A DNA stretch of 64,000 nucleotides from Thermohalobaculum sp039028795 (GCA_039028795.1 JBCCHJ010000022.1:1-64000); one strand, 5' to 3'; positions 24,830 to 33,656 are shown, counted from the stretch's first letter. A program made the numbers and translations. Notes: a model not told the origin generated them from the sequence alone.

Positions 24830-26334
24830 TATTTGAAAGACCCTCGAGCGTCGGAGATAATGCCTTTCGTCAGGTAGCGCTTGGTTACCTGCGCCCGTTT
24901 CTTCGCATCCGTCATCGGTGATTTGCCATAGCTTTCCCGGACACGGAGATATTGCTTTATCACCGCGCGCTCTTGCTCTGTTCCCCAACTCTTTGGGTCT
25001 GACCCGCCCAGTCCTGCAGCATTCATTCCGTCCCTCAAACAGCCTTTGATGTAGGCCGGACGGTTGACATGATTGTCCAGAACCAGCGCCATACCATATT
25101 CCGAGGTGACAATATCCGCCACGTCATGGCCGTTCACCTGATAACTGGAAGATCGTGCAAAGGTGCCGATACGGCTGAACGCGTGTTGAACTGACACAGT
25201 CTGCACCGCGGAGTCCTGGCCTGCTTTCCAAAAGTAAAAACACCATTTGGGGTCGCGGAACTGTTCCTTCTCTGCCTTCGTATTCATCAACTGTCCGTAC
25301 AGCGTCAGGTTCCCACGGATCTCCCCAGTCTTGCTGGACACGTCCAGTCCATACTGTCCGTAAAACTTCTTGAAAGCCTCCGGTGCGGCTTCTTTGATCT
25401 TTTTGAAAAGTGCCGGCAACTCGCCAGCGGCATTGCCGACGCCGATTGTCCATTGGAACAAGCCAAAGGTCATGAAGGCATTGTCCCAGGTGTTGATGGC
25501 GTCGATATTGCCTTCATTTTCAGAAACACCCAGCATCACGTTCAACGCGCTGTCGGACATGCCTTCCTTCTTCAGCATGACGCGATTGGCGTTGATGAAA
25601 TCTGCGGTTTTAACATTGCCCATTGTGTAATGGCCGCGCCGAAACCTGCGGAATTTCTTTGTCGACACCCCATCCGAAACCGTGGTGTGCTTCGACGTGC
25701 TGGTGATCTGTAGGCTCTCGCGCAGCACCTTCGGGCTTTCCTGGTACCAGTCCTTGCCATAGAAGCCGACGAAGTCTTTCAACGACGCCTTTGCCATGGC
25801 CAGCGTCACAGAATTCCCATCGCTTTCGATCCCGTGCTTTTCACTGAAGGCCTTCACTGCCGCGCGGGTGCTCTTACCGTATTCGCCGTCCGCACCGAAT
25901 TTTTCCCAGTTCAGTTCGGCGTCCAGGCCGTGTTCGTGCAGGATATCCTGCAGGACGGTCACGGCGATCTGATTGGATGATTTGTAGCGTAGGTCTTTCA
26001 AAATCGTCGAACTGTTGATGGCATCCTGCATGTGGTGCATTTCGTCAAGGAACTCGAAACGCTGCACCAAAAGCCGCCCAAGCTTCGCATTTACGCTTGA
26101 CCCATCCGAGGTGATGCCATTGGCCTTCGCAAAAGCAGCGACGGCCCTCACGGTGCTTTTGCCATAAGATCCATCAGGGCCGAACCGGTCCCAGCTCAAG
26201 GCCTTGCCGAATCCAAGTGCATGTAGCACTTCCTGCAGGACTTTGATTTGAGCTTTTGAGTTTGAATCCAGTTTCAGCGTGCGGCCGATTGCGCCGGCAT
26301 CGATGAGAGATTTAAGTACCGAGATATCAGACAT
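24826..26334 (-). CDS. Peptidoglycan-binding repeats plus lysozyme/chitosanase-like domain, no signal peptide
   Basis: The 502-residue protein has two PG-binding-type repeats at about 20-85 and 110-180, each ending in a helix around F/FGPDGSYGKSTVRAVAAFAK and FGADGEYGKSTRAAVKAFSE. From about residue 240 comes a likely lysozyme-fold domain: NVMLGVSENEGNIDAINTWD followed by FMTFGLFQW, with a possible catalytic Glu and Asp pair. A basic C-terminus follows. It starts MSDISVLKSL with no export signal, so it would need a dedicated route (phage-like, GTA, type VI or contractile system) or cell lysis. No such genes are nearby. TTG at 26346 is a weaker start. Confidence 0.65.
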   Translation of the reverse strand: MSDISVLKSLIDAGAIGRTLKLDSNSKAQIKVLQEVLHALGFGKALSWDRFGPDGSYGKSTVRAVAAFAKANGITSDGSSVNAKLGRLLVQRFEFLDEMHHMQDAINSSTILKDLRYKSSNQIAVTVLQDILHEHGLDAELNWEKFGADGEYGKSTRAAVKAFSEKHGIESDGNSVTLAMAKASLKDFVGFYGKDWYQESPKVLRESLQITSTSKHTTVSDGVSTKKFRRFRRGHYTMGNVKTADFINANRVMLKKEGMSDSALNVMLGVSENEGNIDAINTWDNAFMTFGLFQWTIGVGNAAGELPALFKKIKEAAPEAFKKFYGQYGLDVSSKTGEIRGNLTLYGQLMNTKAEKEQFRDPKWCFYFWKAGQDSAVQTVSVQHAFSRIGTFARSSSYQVNGHDVADIVTSEYGMALVLDNHVNRPAYIKGCLRDGMNAAGLGGSDPKSWGTEQERAVIKQYLRVRESYGKSPMTDAKKRAQVTKRYLTKGIISDARGSFKY

Positions 26335-26383
26335 TTTACATTCCAATTTTTTGAGAGCGCCGGTTAATCGCGTTTACCTACGT

Positions 26384-26407
26384 CGTTCGAGTCTGAGACA
26401 TCGAACG
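26384..26407. promoter_or_regulatory. Inverted repeat in a divergent promoter region
   Basis: CGTTCGA (26384-26390) and TCGAACG (26401-26407) are perfect 7-base arms, ten bases apart, in the 204-base gap between the divergent peptidoglycan-binding protein gene and the GMC oxidoreductase gene. It may be an operator for one or both. No regulator gene is adjacent. Confidence 0.4.
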
Positions 26408-26538
26408 AAACGCGTCAATTGCGATCGATGGAACAAGCCTCGCAAGCCATCTACTTTCCTAATCGAAGAAGGCGACAACTTCCGCACTTGAATAGGGCGC
26501 AGGATTTGCAATCTTATCTGAGTGGGAGGAACTCACCT

Positions 26539-28173
26539 TTGGACCAGTTTGATTATGTGATCATCGGAGCAGGATCGGCCGGCTGTGTGCTGGCAAACCG
26601 ATTGAGCCAGGACCCAGGCACCACGGTCTGCATGTTGGAAGCCGGTGGCCGTGATTGGCATCCATATATCCACCTGCCAGCGGGGTTTATCAAAACCTAT
26701 TCCATGGCCTCGGTGAACTGGCTTTACAAAATGGAACCCTCTGAAGGGACGGCGGGCCGGTCCATTGCTGCCCCGCGGGGGAAGACCTTGGGCGGGTCAT
26801 CCTCGATAAATGGGCACATTTATAACCGTGGCCAGGCGGCGGATTTCGACCATTGGGCGCAACGCGGCAACCGCGGCTGGGGCTATGCAGATGTTCTACC
26901 CTATTTCCGGCGCCTCGAGAATCGCAAAGGTGGTGATGATACTTATCGTGGGCGCAGCGGCGCCCTAACGGTGACCGATATCGACTGGTCACATCCTTTG
27001 TGCGAGGCTTTTATCGAAGGCTGCGTTCAGAACGGTATTCCCCGCAATCCTGACTATAACGGCGCTAGCCAAGAGGGCGTATCCTATGCCCAGCGCACGA
27101 TTGCCGATGGCCGACGGGTCAGCGCGTCGCGCGCCTTTTTGGACCCGATCAAAAAGCGTCGCAATCTGACCGTGCGCATGCGGGCTCATGTCACCAACCT
27201 TGTACTGGAGGGCAAGCGCGCCATCGGCGTCAAATACATGGTCGGTGGCCGTGGCGGGCGGCCGCAGGAAATCCGCGCGCGCCGCGAAGTGATCTTGTCC
27301 GGCGGAACGTATAACTCCCCGCAGATCCTTCAGTTGTCAGGGATCGGCGATCCAGATCATCTGTCCAGCCTGGGTCTGGAGTGCCGACATGCCTTGCCAG
27401 GTGTCGGCCAGAACCTGCGAGACCATTATGCGCCGCGCATGACAGCCCGGGTCAAGAACATCGACACCATCAACGAACGTGTCCGCGGTCTTGGCATCGT
27501 CAAAGAGGCCATGACCTATGCGCTGCGGCGCAAGGGCATTCTGGCGATAAGTCCAACACTGATTTACTGCTTTTGGCGGTCGCACCCGGCGATCGATCAA
27601 TCCGATATCCAGATGACCTTTACCCCGGCCAGTTATGCCGAGGGCGTCCAGGGGAAGCTGGAGGATACTCCCGGAATGACGGTCGCACCCTGGCAGCAAC
27701 GGCCCGAGGCATCGGGTTATTGCAAGATCAACTCAGCCGATCCGTTTGCAGCCCCGGTGATCAATCCGAATTATCTGGGAGAAGAACCTGACCGACAGAT
27801 CGTGGTTGCCGCCATGCAGCTCGGACGGAAGCTTTTGGCTTCGGATGCTCTGGCGCCTTACAATGCTGGTGAGGCCTGGCCTGGCCCAGATGTGACAACC
27901 GATGACGAGTTTCTGGACGCCGCAAAGCAACGGGGCACCACGACCTTCCACCCGGCGGGCACTTGCCGCATGGGCCCGGCAACGGACCCAACAGCGGTGG
28001 TGGATGACAGTTTGAAGGTCCACGGGATCGAGGCGTTAAGGGTGGTTGATGCCTCGGTTATGCCAATGATGATTTCGGCCAACCTGAATGCTGCGACCCT
28101 GATGATTGCCGATAAGGCGTCCGATATGATCCGGGGTTTGACGGCAGAGACGCCCGAGGCTTTACCGGCCTAG
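26539..28173 (+). CDS. GMC-family FAD oxidoreductase (choline dehydrogenase-like)
   Basis: The 544-residue protein has the FAD-binding start DQFDYVIIGAGSAGCVLANR, the GMC signature GKTLGGSSSINGHIYNRG (about 80-97), a second signature LSGGTYNSPQILQLSGIG (about 253), and the active-site segment TFHPAGTCRMGP (about 473). GMC enzymes oxidise alcohols. A TTG start at 26539 is chosen because GGGAGGA lies seven bases upstream and the protein then begins as its relatives do. The frame is open upstream to 26419 but unlike the family. It converges on the D-2-hydroxyacid dehydrogenase gene and may produce aldehyde or keto substrates for that cluster. Confidence 0.85.
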   Translation: MDQFDYVIIGAGSAGCVLANRLSQDPGTTVCMLEAGGRDWHPYIHLPAGFIKTYSMASVNWLYKMEPSEGTAGRSIAAPRGKTLGGSSSINGHIYNRGQAADFDHWAQRGNRGWGYADVLPYFRRLENRKGGDDTYRGRSGALTVTDIDWSHPLCEAFIEGCVQNGIPRNPDYNGASQEGVSYAQRTIADGRRVSASRAFLDPIKKRRNLTVRMRAHVTNLVLEGKRAIGVKYMVGGRGGRPQEIRARREVILSGGTYNSPQILQLSGIGDPDHLSSLGLECRHALPGVGQNLRDHYAPRMTARVKNIDTINERVRGLGIVKEAMTYALRRKGILAISPTLIYCFWRSHPAIDQSDIQMTFTPASYAEGVQGKLEDTPGMTVAPWQQRPEASGYCKINSADPFAAPVINPNYLGEEPDRQIVVAAMQLGRKLLASDALAPYNAGEAWPGPDVTTDDEFLDAAKQRGTTTFHPAGTCRMGPATDPTAVVDDSLKVHGIEALRVVDASVMPMMISANLNAATLMIADKASDMIRGLTAETPEALPA

Positions 28174-28224
28174 TGTGCTCGGCTCGTTCTCGGAAGTCCT
28201 TGCGCGCCGAACCAAGTCTGCAAA

Positions 28225-29250
28225 TCAACCCAGGATCGCTTGAAACCGTTCTTCGAACTTCGGCAAAACCTCGGGATTGATCGGCCGTGGCGCGGGATTA
28301 CCATCGAAGATTTCGATGAACTGATAGGCCGCATAGGCAGCCATATTCTCCACCGCGGAAAAGGTACCGCCTGCGATATGCGGCGAGACCAGAACATTGT
28401 CGAACTTCATTAGTGGGTGATCTGGCTTCGGCGGCTCGATCTCCCACACATCCAAGCCCGCACCGGCCAAATGGCCGCTTTCCAGGGCTTGCGCCAAGGC
28501 GTTTTCATCGTGAATGAACCCGCGGGCGCAGCTTATGAACACCGCGCCGGGCTTCATTGCGGCGAACGCAGCCCCGTCGAACATATACCGGGTCTCTTCC
28601 GTCAAAGGCGTGTGCACTGTGACGTAATCTGACTGTTCCAGCAATTCCTCAAAGCCGACGGATGTCGCCTGGCGTGATGCGATCTCCTCCTCTGTCAGGT
28701 AGGGGTCATAGGCTAGGCACCGGCAGCGAAAGGCAAAGCTGCAAATCTCGGCCACGCGGCGCCCGATATTCCCAAGCCCGACGATCCCGACGGTGCGCCC
28801 GGACAGATCATGCCCGAACAGACTGCGCCGGGTCCCAGTCCAACCCCCGCGCAACAGATGATTTGCCCGCGCCAGGTTCTTGCCAACTGCGATCATCATC
28901 ATCACCGCGGTTTCGGCGACGGCATCGGCGTTGGCGCCTGCCTGGTTGACGATCAAAACGCCGGCGTCGTTACAGGCCTGCCGGTCGAAAACGTCCGTCC
29001 CCGACCCAGAGGACGAGACAACCAACATGTTTGGTGCTTCTTTCAAAAAATCAGCGTCGACCAAAAGCCCTGGCGGAATTTCATCCCGCGCGCCGATGCA
29101 CTGATAGGCATGCGCTTCGCGAAGCAACTCGTAAGAGACCTGCAACGGTGCGGAGCTATCGATTTGTCGAAGATGATGTACATTGTGATTGTGCAAAATC
29201 TGCTCGGCATTCGGCGCAGCAAAACTGTCGAGATAAGCGATAATGGCCAT
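28225..29250 (-). CDS. D-isomer-specific 2-hydroxyacid dehydrogenase (NAD-dependent)
   Basis: The 341-residue protein has the nucleotide motif VGIVGLGNIGRRVAEI (about 153-168). The catalytic triad is visible as Arg in FISCARGFIHDENAL, Glu in GLDVWEIEPPKPDHPL and His in LVSPHIAGGT. It interconverts a D-2-hydroxyacid and a 2-oxoacid. It follows the FMN-oxidase gene with a 14-base gap, so the two form an operon divergent from the UxaA/Ldh operon. The SlcC enzyme of sulfolactate metabolism belongs to this family, which makes a related role possible but unproven. Confidence 0.85.
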   Translation of the reverse strand: MAIIAYLDSFAAPNAEQILHNHNVHHLRQIDSSAPLQVSYELLREAHAYQCIGARDEIPPGLLVDADFLKEAPNMLVVSSSGSGTDVFDRQACNDAGVLIVNQAGANADAVAETAVMMMIAVGKNLARANHLLRGGWTGTRRSLFGHDLSGRTVGIVGLGNIGRRVAEICSFAFRCRCLAYDPYLTEEEIASRQATSVGFEELLEQSDYVTVHTPLTEETRYMFDGAAFAAMKPGAVFISCARGFIHDENALAQALESGHLAGAGLDVWEIEPPKPDHPLMKFDNVLVSPHIAGGTFSAVENMAAYAAYQFIEIFDGNPAPRPINPEVLPKFEERFQAILG

Positions 29251-29264
29251 CGCACTACGGCTCC

Positions 29265-30461
29265 TTACGTGACCTGACGAAGCCGCGAGGCCAGATTTAA
29301 GTCTTCAGCCAAATGTTGGCTCGCTAAAACCTGGGATGTGATCTCGGAAATCGACGTCGCACCTACCTGGGCCATGGTTATGCTCTGCTCGTCGGCCAAA
29401 ATTCGCGCCAGACTAACGCTGCCCTGTGACCCTTCCGCCCCAAGCGCATACATCCAAGGCCGTCCGAGCATTACGAAATCCGCACCCAGTGCCAGGGCTT
29501 TGACGATGTCCTCACCGCTTTCGATGCCGCTATCCAAGAGCAGCGGCATATCAGGTCCGGTAGCTTCCCGGATCGCTGGCAGCACATCGATTGCGGGCAT
29601 CACGCTGTCCAATTGCCGGCCGCCATGGTTCGATACCCAGATCGCATCGGCTCCCAAGGACTGGATGCGTCGCGCATCCTTGGGCGATAGGACACCTTTG
29701 ATGATCAGCTGCCCTGGCCACCGGTCGCGCAGCTTGGCCAAAAACTCCCAGGTCGCACCAGCCCGGGGCTCATCGCGCTTGAAGCCGCCATCTTCCGGAT
29801 CAAAATTCCCGGGGCGGGGCAGACCGTGTTTCGTAACGCATTGCAGCATCGCCAGTGACCACGCGGGATGCAGAGCAAAATCCAAAGCCTGTTTGGCGCC
29901 AATCTTGAACGGAACCTGAAAGCCGTTCCGCAGGTCCCGCACGCGCCGCGATATATGCGGGGTATCAACTGTAAGGACCAACGTCGTGCATTCTGCCGCC
30001 TTGGCCCTGTCGGCCATGGCAAAGCCCGCGTCTTGGGATTGTCCGACATAAAGCTGGAACCAGGTTTCGGGCATCCATTCGAACACCTGTTCCAGGACGG
30101 TCGATGCCGCCGTCGAGACGCAAAAGGGAATGTTTGCCGCACCGGCCAGCCCCGTTAGAATGTCATCAGCGGATGGATGGGTCAGATTGCACATCCCCAT
30201 CGGCGCGATACCAAAGGGCAGCGAATAGGCTTTTCCCAGGAATTCTGTGCCCAGGTCCCGAACGGCGACATCGCGCAAAACCCGAGGCTGTAGCTTGACC
30301 GCATCGAATGCTGCGCGGTTCGATGCCAACGCGACCTCTGATCCGACGCCACCTTCCAAAAAGTCGAACACCAGCCGCGGCAGACGGCGTCGGGCAAAAC
30401 GCTTGGCATCCGCTGTCGAAAAGATGCGGCGGCTGGACGGGCCAAGAGCCGGGGCGATCAA
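29265..30461 (-). CDS. FMN-dependent alpha-hydroxyacid oxidase/dehydrogenase (LldD family)
   Basis: The product has 398 residues in a TIM-barrel. FDFLEGGVGSE and LPFGIAPMGMCNLTHP occur near the N-terminus, then TWFQLYVGQSQDAG, TLVLTVDTPHISRR, and the catalytic-histidine segment WVSNHGGRQLDSVMP (about 270). The phosphate-binding segment reads LLLDSGIESGEDIVKAL instead of the common DGGIRRGTD form, a mild variant. It belongs to the lactate/mandelate/glycolate oxidase family and would yield a 2-oxoacid. It is the promoter-proximal gene of the minus-strand pair, facing the UxaA-like operon across a 171-base gap. Confidence 0.85.
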   Translation of the reverse strand: MIAPALGPSSRRIFSTADAKRFARRRLPRLVFDFLEGGVGSEVALASNRAAFDAVKLQPRVLRDVAVRDLGTEFLGKAYSLPFGIAPMGMCNLTHPSADDILTGLAGAANIPFCVSTAASTVLEQVFEWMPETWFQLYVGQSQDAGFAMADRAKAAECTTLVLTVDTPHISRRVRDLRNGFQVPFKIGAKQALDFALHPAWSLAMLQCVTKHGLPRPGNFDPEDGGFKRDEPRAGATWEFLAKLRDRWPGQLIIKGVLSPKDARRIQSLGADAIWVSNHGGRQLDSVMPAIDVLPAIREATGPDMPLLLDSGIESGEDIVKALALGADFVMLGRPWMYALGAEGSQGSVSLARILADEQSITMAQVGATSISEITSQVLASQHLAEDLNLASRLRQVT

Positions 30462-30632
30462 AACGCAGATCCTTCCAAATTTAGTAAAACTCTAGAGATC
30501 TGAACCTCCGACTGGAATCCGCTGATTCGGTTGATCTTTGCCTGTTACCCGGCGAGATTGGAATTCCGGGCACAACCGCGTTTCTATCCCGGGCGACCAG
30601 AACAAGAAAGTCCAGGGGCTGATATCTATTCG

Positions 30633-30920
30633 ATGAAAACCCATGTCCTTTTGCACCCAGGCGACAGTGTCGTAACTGCCTTGGCAGAGCTCTCTACCGG
30701 AACAACTCTGCGCATCGATCTGGCGACGGGGCCGGTTGACATCACGCTCCGCGAAGCAGTGCCGTATGCTCACAAGATCGCCGTGCGGGCAATGGCACCC
30801 GGAGATCCGGTTACGAAGTATGGCGAGGTCATCGGCATCGCCAGCATGGCCATCGCACCCGGCGATTGGGTGCATGTGCAGAACGTCGAGTCTGCACGGG
30901 CACGCGGGGATGTGGTGTGA
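30633..30920 (+). CDS. UxaA/SuyA-type lyase small subunit (SAF domain)
   Basis: The 95-residue protein is a SAF domain of the altronate-hydrolase type, with HKIAVRAMAPGDPVTKYGEV and GIASMAIAPGDWVHVQNVES. Size and split organisation match the small subunits of two-component lyases such as (R)-sulfolactate sulfo-lyase SuyA and split altronate or galactarate dehydratases. The ATG at 30633 is the only start that gives a normal SAF N-terminus. The TGA overlaps the GTG start of the large subunit by four bases (GTGA). Confidence 0.8.
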   Translation: MKTHVLLHPGDSVVTALAELSTGTTLRIDLATGPVDITLREAVPYAHKIAVRAMAPGDPVTKYGEVIGIASMAIAPGDWVHVQNVESARARGDVV

Positions 30921-32071
30921 GCGGGTTCCTGGGCTACCACCGCCCCGACGGCAGGGTCGGTGTGCGCAACACCGTCGCGATCCTTTCTGCGATGGACAAC
31001 ACCAATCCCTCTGCCGAACGGATCGGCGCCATGGTCCGCGGCACCACGGTGCTGACGACGCCCTTTGGGCGCGGCCAGATCGGTGCGGATATGGAGGTGA
31101 CCCGCCGCACCCTGGCGGGTATCGCGGCGCATCCGAATGTTGCGGCGGCCATCGTTCTGAGTTTGTCGTTGGAGACCGCCGAACCAATTGCCGGGCGGAT
31201 CCGTGCAACCGGCAAACCGGTTCACGTATTGGGGCTTCAAGAATCCGGCTCTGCCCTGGACCTGACTCTGGAAGGCGCCAAGACCGCCGCTCAGATGGTC
31301 ATCGATGCATCGGCCCAGACGCGTGCCCCGGCCCCGTTCAGTGCGCTTTCAGTTGGGGTTGAATGCGGCGGATCAGACGCGACCTCAGGTCTTGCTTCGA
31401 ACCCCGCGGTTGGGCGGTTTTCCGACAGGCTGGTCGATGAAGGTGGAACCATCATCCTTTCAGAACCCGCCGAGTTCATGGGCGCAGAGCATCTTTTGGC
31501 AGCCCGCGCGGTAGACCCGAAGGACGGCGAGCGCATCGTCGAGATGGTCAAATGGTTCGAGGATGAAGCATTGCGCAACGGTGTTGATATGCGCGGCACC
31601 AATCCAACCAAGGACAACATCGCGGGCGGTCTGACGACATTGGAAGAAAAATCCCTTGGTGCGATTGCCAAAGGCGGCACACGCCCGGTGGTCGAGGTCA
31701 TCGACTATAGCGAGCCATCGACCAAGCCGGGCCTTGTCGTGATGAACACGCCGTCGGCGGCCTGCGAATCCATGACAGGTTTGGCGGCAGGCGGCTCGCA
31801 GATCATCATCTTTTCCACCGGACGCGGCAATGCAATCGGTGCACCTGTGGCACCGACGATCAAGGTCACCGGTAACCCTCATACGGCGGGCGGAATGGGG
31901 GAAAACATCGACGTGGATGTCAGTGCGATCTTGACCGATGGCGAAGACCTAAGTGCCGCCGGGGATCGCGTTTGGGACAAGGTGATCGCGGTGGCAGATG
32001 GTGTACTGACGTCTTGCGAGGTGCTGGGTGAAGAACAGCTTGCCGTCAGCAGATTTGGACCTTCCGTGTAA
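30917..32071 (+). CDS. UxaA/SuyB-type lyase large subunit, with unusual N-terminal motifs
   Basis: The product has 384 residues and a GTG start. It opens like the family (GYHRPDGRVGVRNTVAIL) and keeps later conserved blocks: SVGVECGGSDATSG, GTNPTKDNIAGGLTTLEEKS, MNTPSAACESMTGLAAGG and TGNPHTAGGMGENIDVDVS. However, where relatives read like PHQHGC-Q and GLGCE, this protein reads TTPFGRGQIGAD and VLSLSLETAE, so the N-terminal His/Cys and Cys that are usually conserved are missing. Such enzymes eliminate water or sulfite from hydroxyacids. The substitution suggests altered metal binding or substrate. The TAATG overlap links it to the Ldh2 gene. Confidence 0.8.
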   Translation: MSGFLGYHRPDGRVGVRNTVAILSAMDNTNPSAERIGAMVRGTTVLTTPFGRGQIGADMEVTRRTLAGIAAHPNVAAAIVLSLSLETAEPIAGRIRATGKPVHVLGLQESGSALDLTLEGAKTAAQMVIDASAQTRAPAPFSALSVGVECGGSDATSGLASNPAVGRFSDRLVDEGGTIILSEPAEFMGAEHLLAARAVDPKDGERIVEMVKWFEDEALRNGVDMRGTNPTKDNIAGGLTTLEEKSLGAIAKGGTRPVVEVIDYSEPSTKPGLVVMNTPSAACESMTGLAAGGSQIIIFSTGRGNAIGAPVAPTIKVTGNPHTAGGMGENIDVDVSAILTDGEDLSAAGDRVWDKVIAVADGVLTSCEVLGEEQLAVSRFGPSV

Positions 32072-33072
32072 TGACTGACGTTGCGGTTTCCTTAGCTGAT
32101 CTGCAGGATCTGATCACACGCATCCTAATGGCGCACAACACGGCGCCAGGGAATGCGGCGACGGTGGCGCAAGCCCTTACGCTGGCGGAAGCGGACGGTC
32201 AGAAAGGGCACGGAGCATCCCGTGTTCCGTCTTATGCTGGGCAATCGAAAAGCGGGAAAGTTGACGGCCATGCCACACCGATCGAGCATCGGCTGGGCGA
32301 TGCGGCGGCCATCATCGATGCCCGGGACGGCTTCGCCTATCCGGCATTGGAATTGGCCAAAAAATCATTAATCGACAGCTTGGCAAACAGCCCGATTGCT
32401 GCGGTCTCTATCCGGAACTCGCACCATTCCGGCGTAATCGCGCATCATGTGGAACCCTTGGCCGCACACGGGTTCATCGCAATCTCCCTGGGCAACGGCC
32501 CCCATGCGATCGCACCATGGGGCGGCAACCGTGGTCTTTTTGGAACCAATCCCATTGGCTTCGGCGCGCCTAGGGAAGATGCCCCTCCGCTGATCATCGA
32601 TATGAGCCTGTCGAAAGTCGCCAGGGGTAAGGTCAACTTGGCGGCACAACAGGGTCAGCCTATCCCAGCAGGATGGGCATTCGGACCAGACGGTGCGCCG
32701 ACCACAGATCCTAAGCAGGCGCTGGCGGGAACCATGGCCCCGATGGGCGATGCCAAGGGTGCGCAGCTTGTTCTTATGGTCGAGATTTTGGCCGCGGCCC
32801 TGTCGGCCTCGTGCTTCGGTTTCGAATCCAGCTCGTACTTCGAAGCCGAAGGCGCCCCGCCCAGGAATGGTCAACTGTTGATTGGGATCGACCCTAGCCC
32901 GTTTTCATCGGGTCAATTCGGCCCGCGCCTGGAAGCCCTGTTGCAGGCGATCGAGGAGCAACCCGGCGCCCGTCTACCCGGCCAGCGCGCTCTGGCCAGC
33001 CGGGCTAAGGCCCAGGCCGACGGCGTTACCCTGCCCGCGGCCCTGCACAGCCAGTTGATGGATCTAGCCTAA
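32071..33072 (+). CDS. Ldh2-family (malate/L-lactate dehydrogenase type) oxidoreductase
   Basis: The 333-residue protein shows the family blocks: EADGQKGHGASRVPSYAGQ (about 34-52), VSIRNSHHSGVIAHHVEPLA (about 112-131) and GGNRGLFGTNPIGFGAPRED (about 151-170). Members reduce 2-oxoacids or cyclic imines with NAD(P)H, and include ComC, the L-sulfolactate dehydrogenase. Its ATG overlaps the upstream TAA by one base. With a D-specific dehydrogenase encoded on the other side of the divergent promoter, the pair could racemise a 2-hydroxyacid through the oxoacid, but the substrate is unknown. Confidence 0.85.
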   Translation: MTDVAVSLADLQDLITRILMAHNTAPGNAATVAQALTLAEADGQKGHGASRVPSYAGQSKSGKVDGHATPIEHRLGDAAAIIDARDGFAYPALELAKKSLIDSLANSPIAAVSIRNSHHSGVIAHHVEPLAAHGFIAISLGNGPHAIAPWGGNRGLFGTNPIGFGAPREDAPPLIIDMSLSKVARGKVNLAAQQGQPIPAGWAFGPDGAPTTDPKQALAGTMAPMGDAKGAQLVLMVEILAAALSASCFGFESSSYFEAEGAPPRNGQLLIGIDPSPFSSGQFGPRLEALLQAIEEQPGARLPGQRALASRAKAQADGVTLPAALHSQLMDLA

Positions 33073-33108
33073 ACCCGCGAGGGGCACATAGATCACATCC
33101 AAAACCTG

Positions 33109-33147
33109 CTGTGACAATCGTCACCGCCGACTGTTCGTATGTCACAG
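33109..33147. promoter_or_regulatory. Widely spaced inverted repeat upstream of the acidic repeat protein
   Basis: CTGTGAC (33109-33115) and GTCACAG (33141-33147) are perfect 7-base inverted arms separated by 25 bases. They lie in the 131-base gap after the Ldh2 gene, ending 57 bases before the start of the small acidic protein gene. They could be a terminator for the operon or paired operator half-sites. Confidence 0.35.
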
Positions 33148-33203
33148 ACCGGTATCGGGCGAATCGCTAAACTGTCCTCAGAAGCAATAAGAGGATTGAG
33201 GAC

Positions 33204-33647
33204 ATGAAAAAGTACATGATTGGCTTTGTGAACGATACGATCAACGCCCAGAACATGGATGACATGTTGATCGATGCCGATACGATTAACGCCAATAGGA
33301 TGGTCGACATCATCATCGACGCGGAAACCATTACGGCGGACAGATATGACGATCTGGTCAAGTTCAGCGACACCGGCAACGACACGCTGGAACGGAGCAG
33401 CGGAGACGACGAGATCCACTATAAAGATGAACTGACCATTCTGATCCAGGACGGCAAAGAAACACTTTACCTGACCGACGGTGGCAGCAGCAACGACACC
33501 ATCAATGCAGATGGGGCGAATGATGAATTGCTTGAGCTCCGTGGTTTCGGCGAAACGCCGCCGCTGGACTTGACCTATGAATTCGAGGAACTGGGTGATT
33601 ATGGCGACACACCTATCGACGCCATGACATACATCCTGGAAACCTGA
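33204..33647 (+). CDS. Acidic Asp/Asn-rich protein with 15-residue repeats
   Basis: The 147-residue protein has a good ribosome-binding site (GAGGATTGAGG). After a short start, units of about 15 residues recur: DTINAQNMDDMLI, DADTINANRMVDIII and DAETITADRYDDLVK, then looser copies including GSSNDTINADGANDELLEL, which resembles calcium-binding RTX-like turns. It has no signal peptide, cysteine or membrane segment. The family is unknown. Calcium binding or a beta-solenoid shape is inferred only from composition. A strong GC-rich hairpin follows the stop. The gene is flanked by its own promoter region and is probably monocistronic. Confidence 0.65.
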   Translation: MKKYMIGFVNDTINAQNMDDMLIDADTINANRMVDIIIDAETITADRYDDLVKFSDTGNDTLERSSGDDEIHYKDELTILIQDGKETLYLTDGGSSNDTINADGANDELLELRGFGETPPLDLTYEFEELGDYGDTPIDAMTYILET

Positions 33648-33656
33648 TCCTGGCCC

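Noticed and set aside
28225..33072. Firm naming of the cluster as suyAB-slcC-comC
   Set aside because: The large lyase subunit lacks conserved residues, there is no sulfonate transporter or sulfite exporter nearby, and the families are broad.
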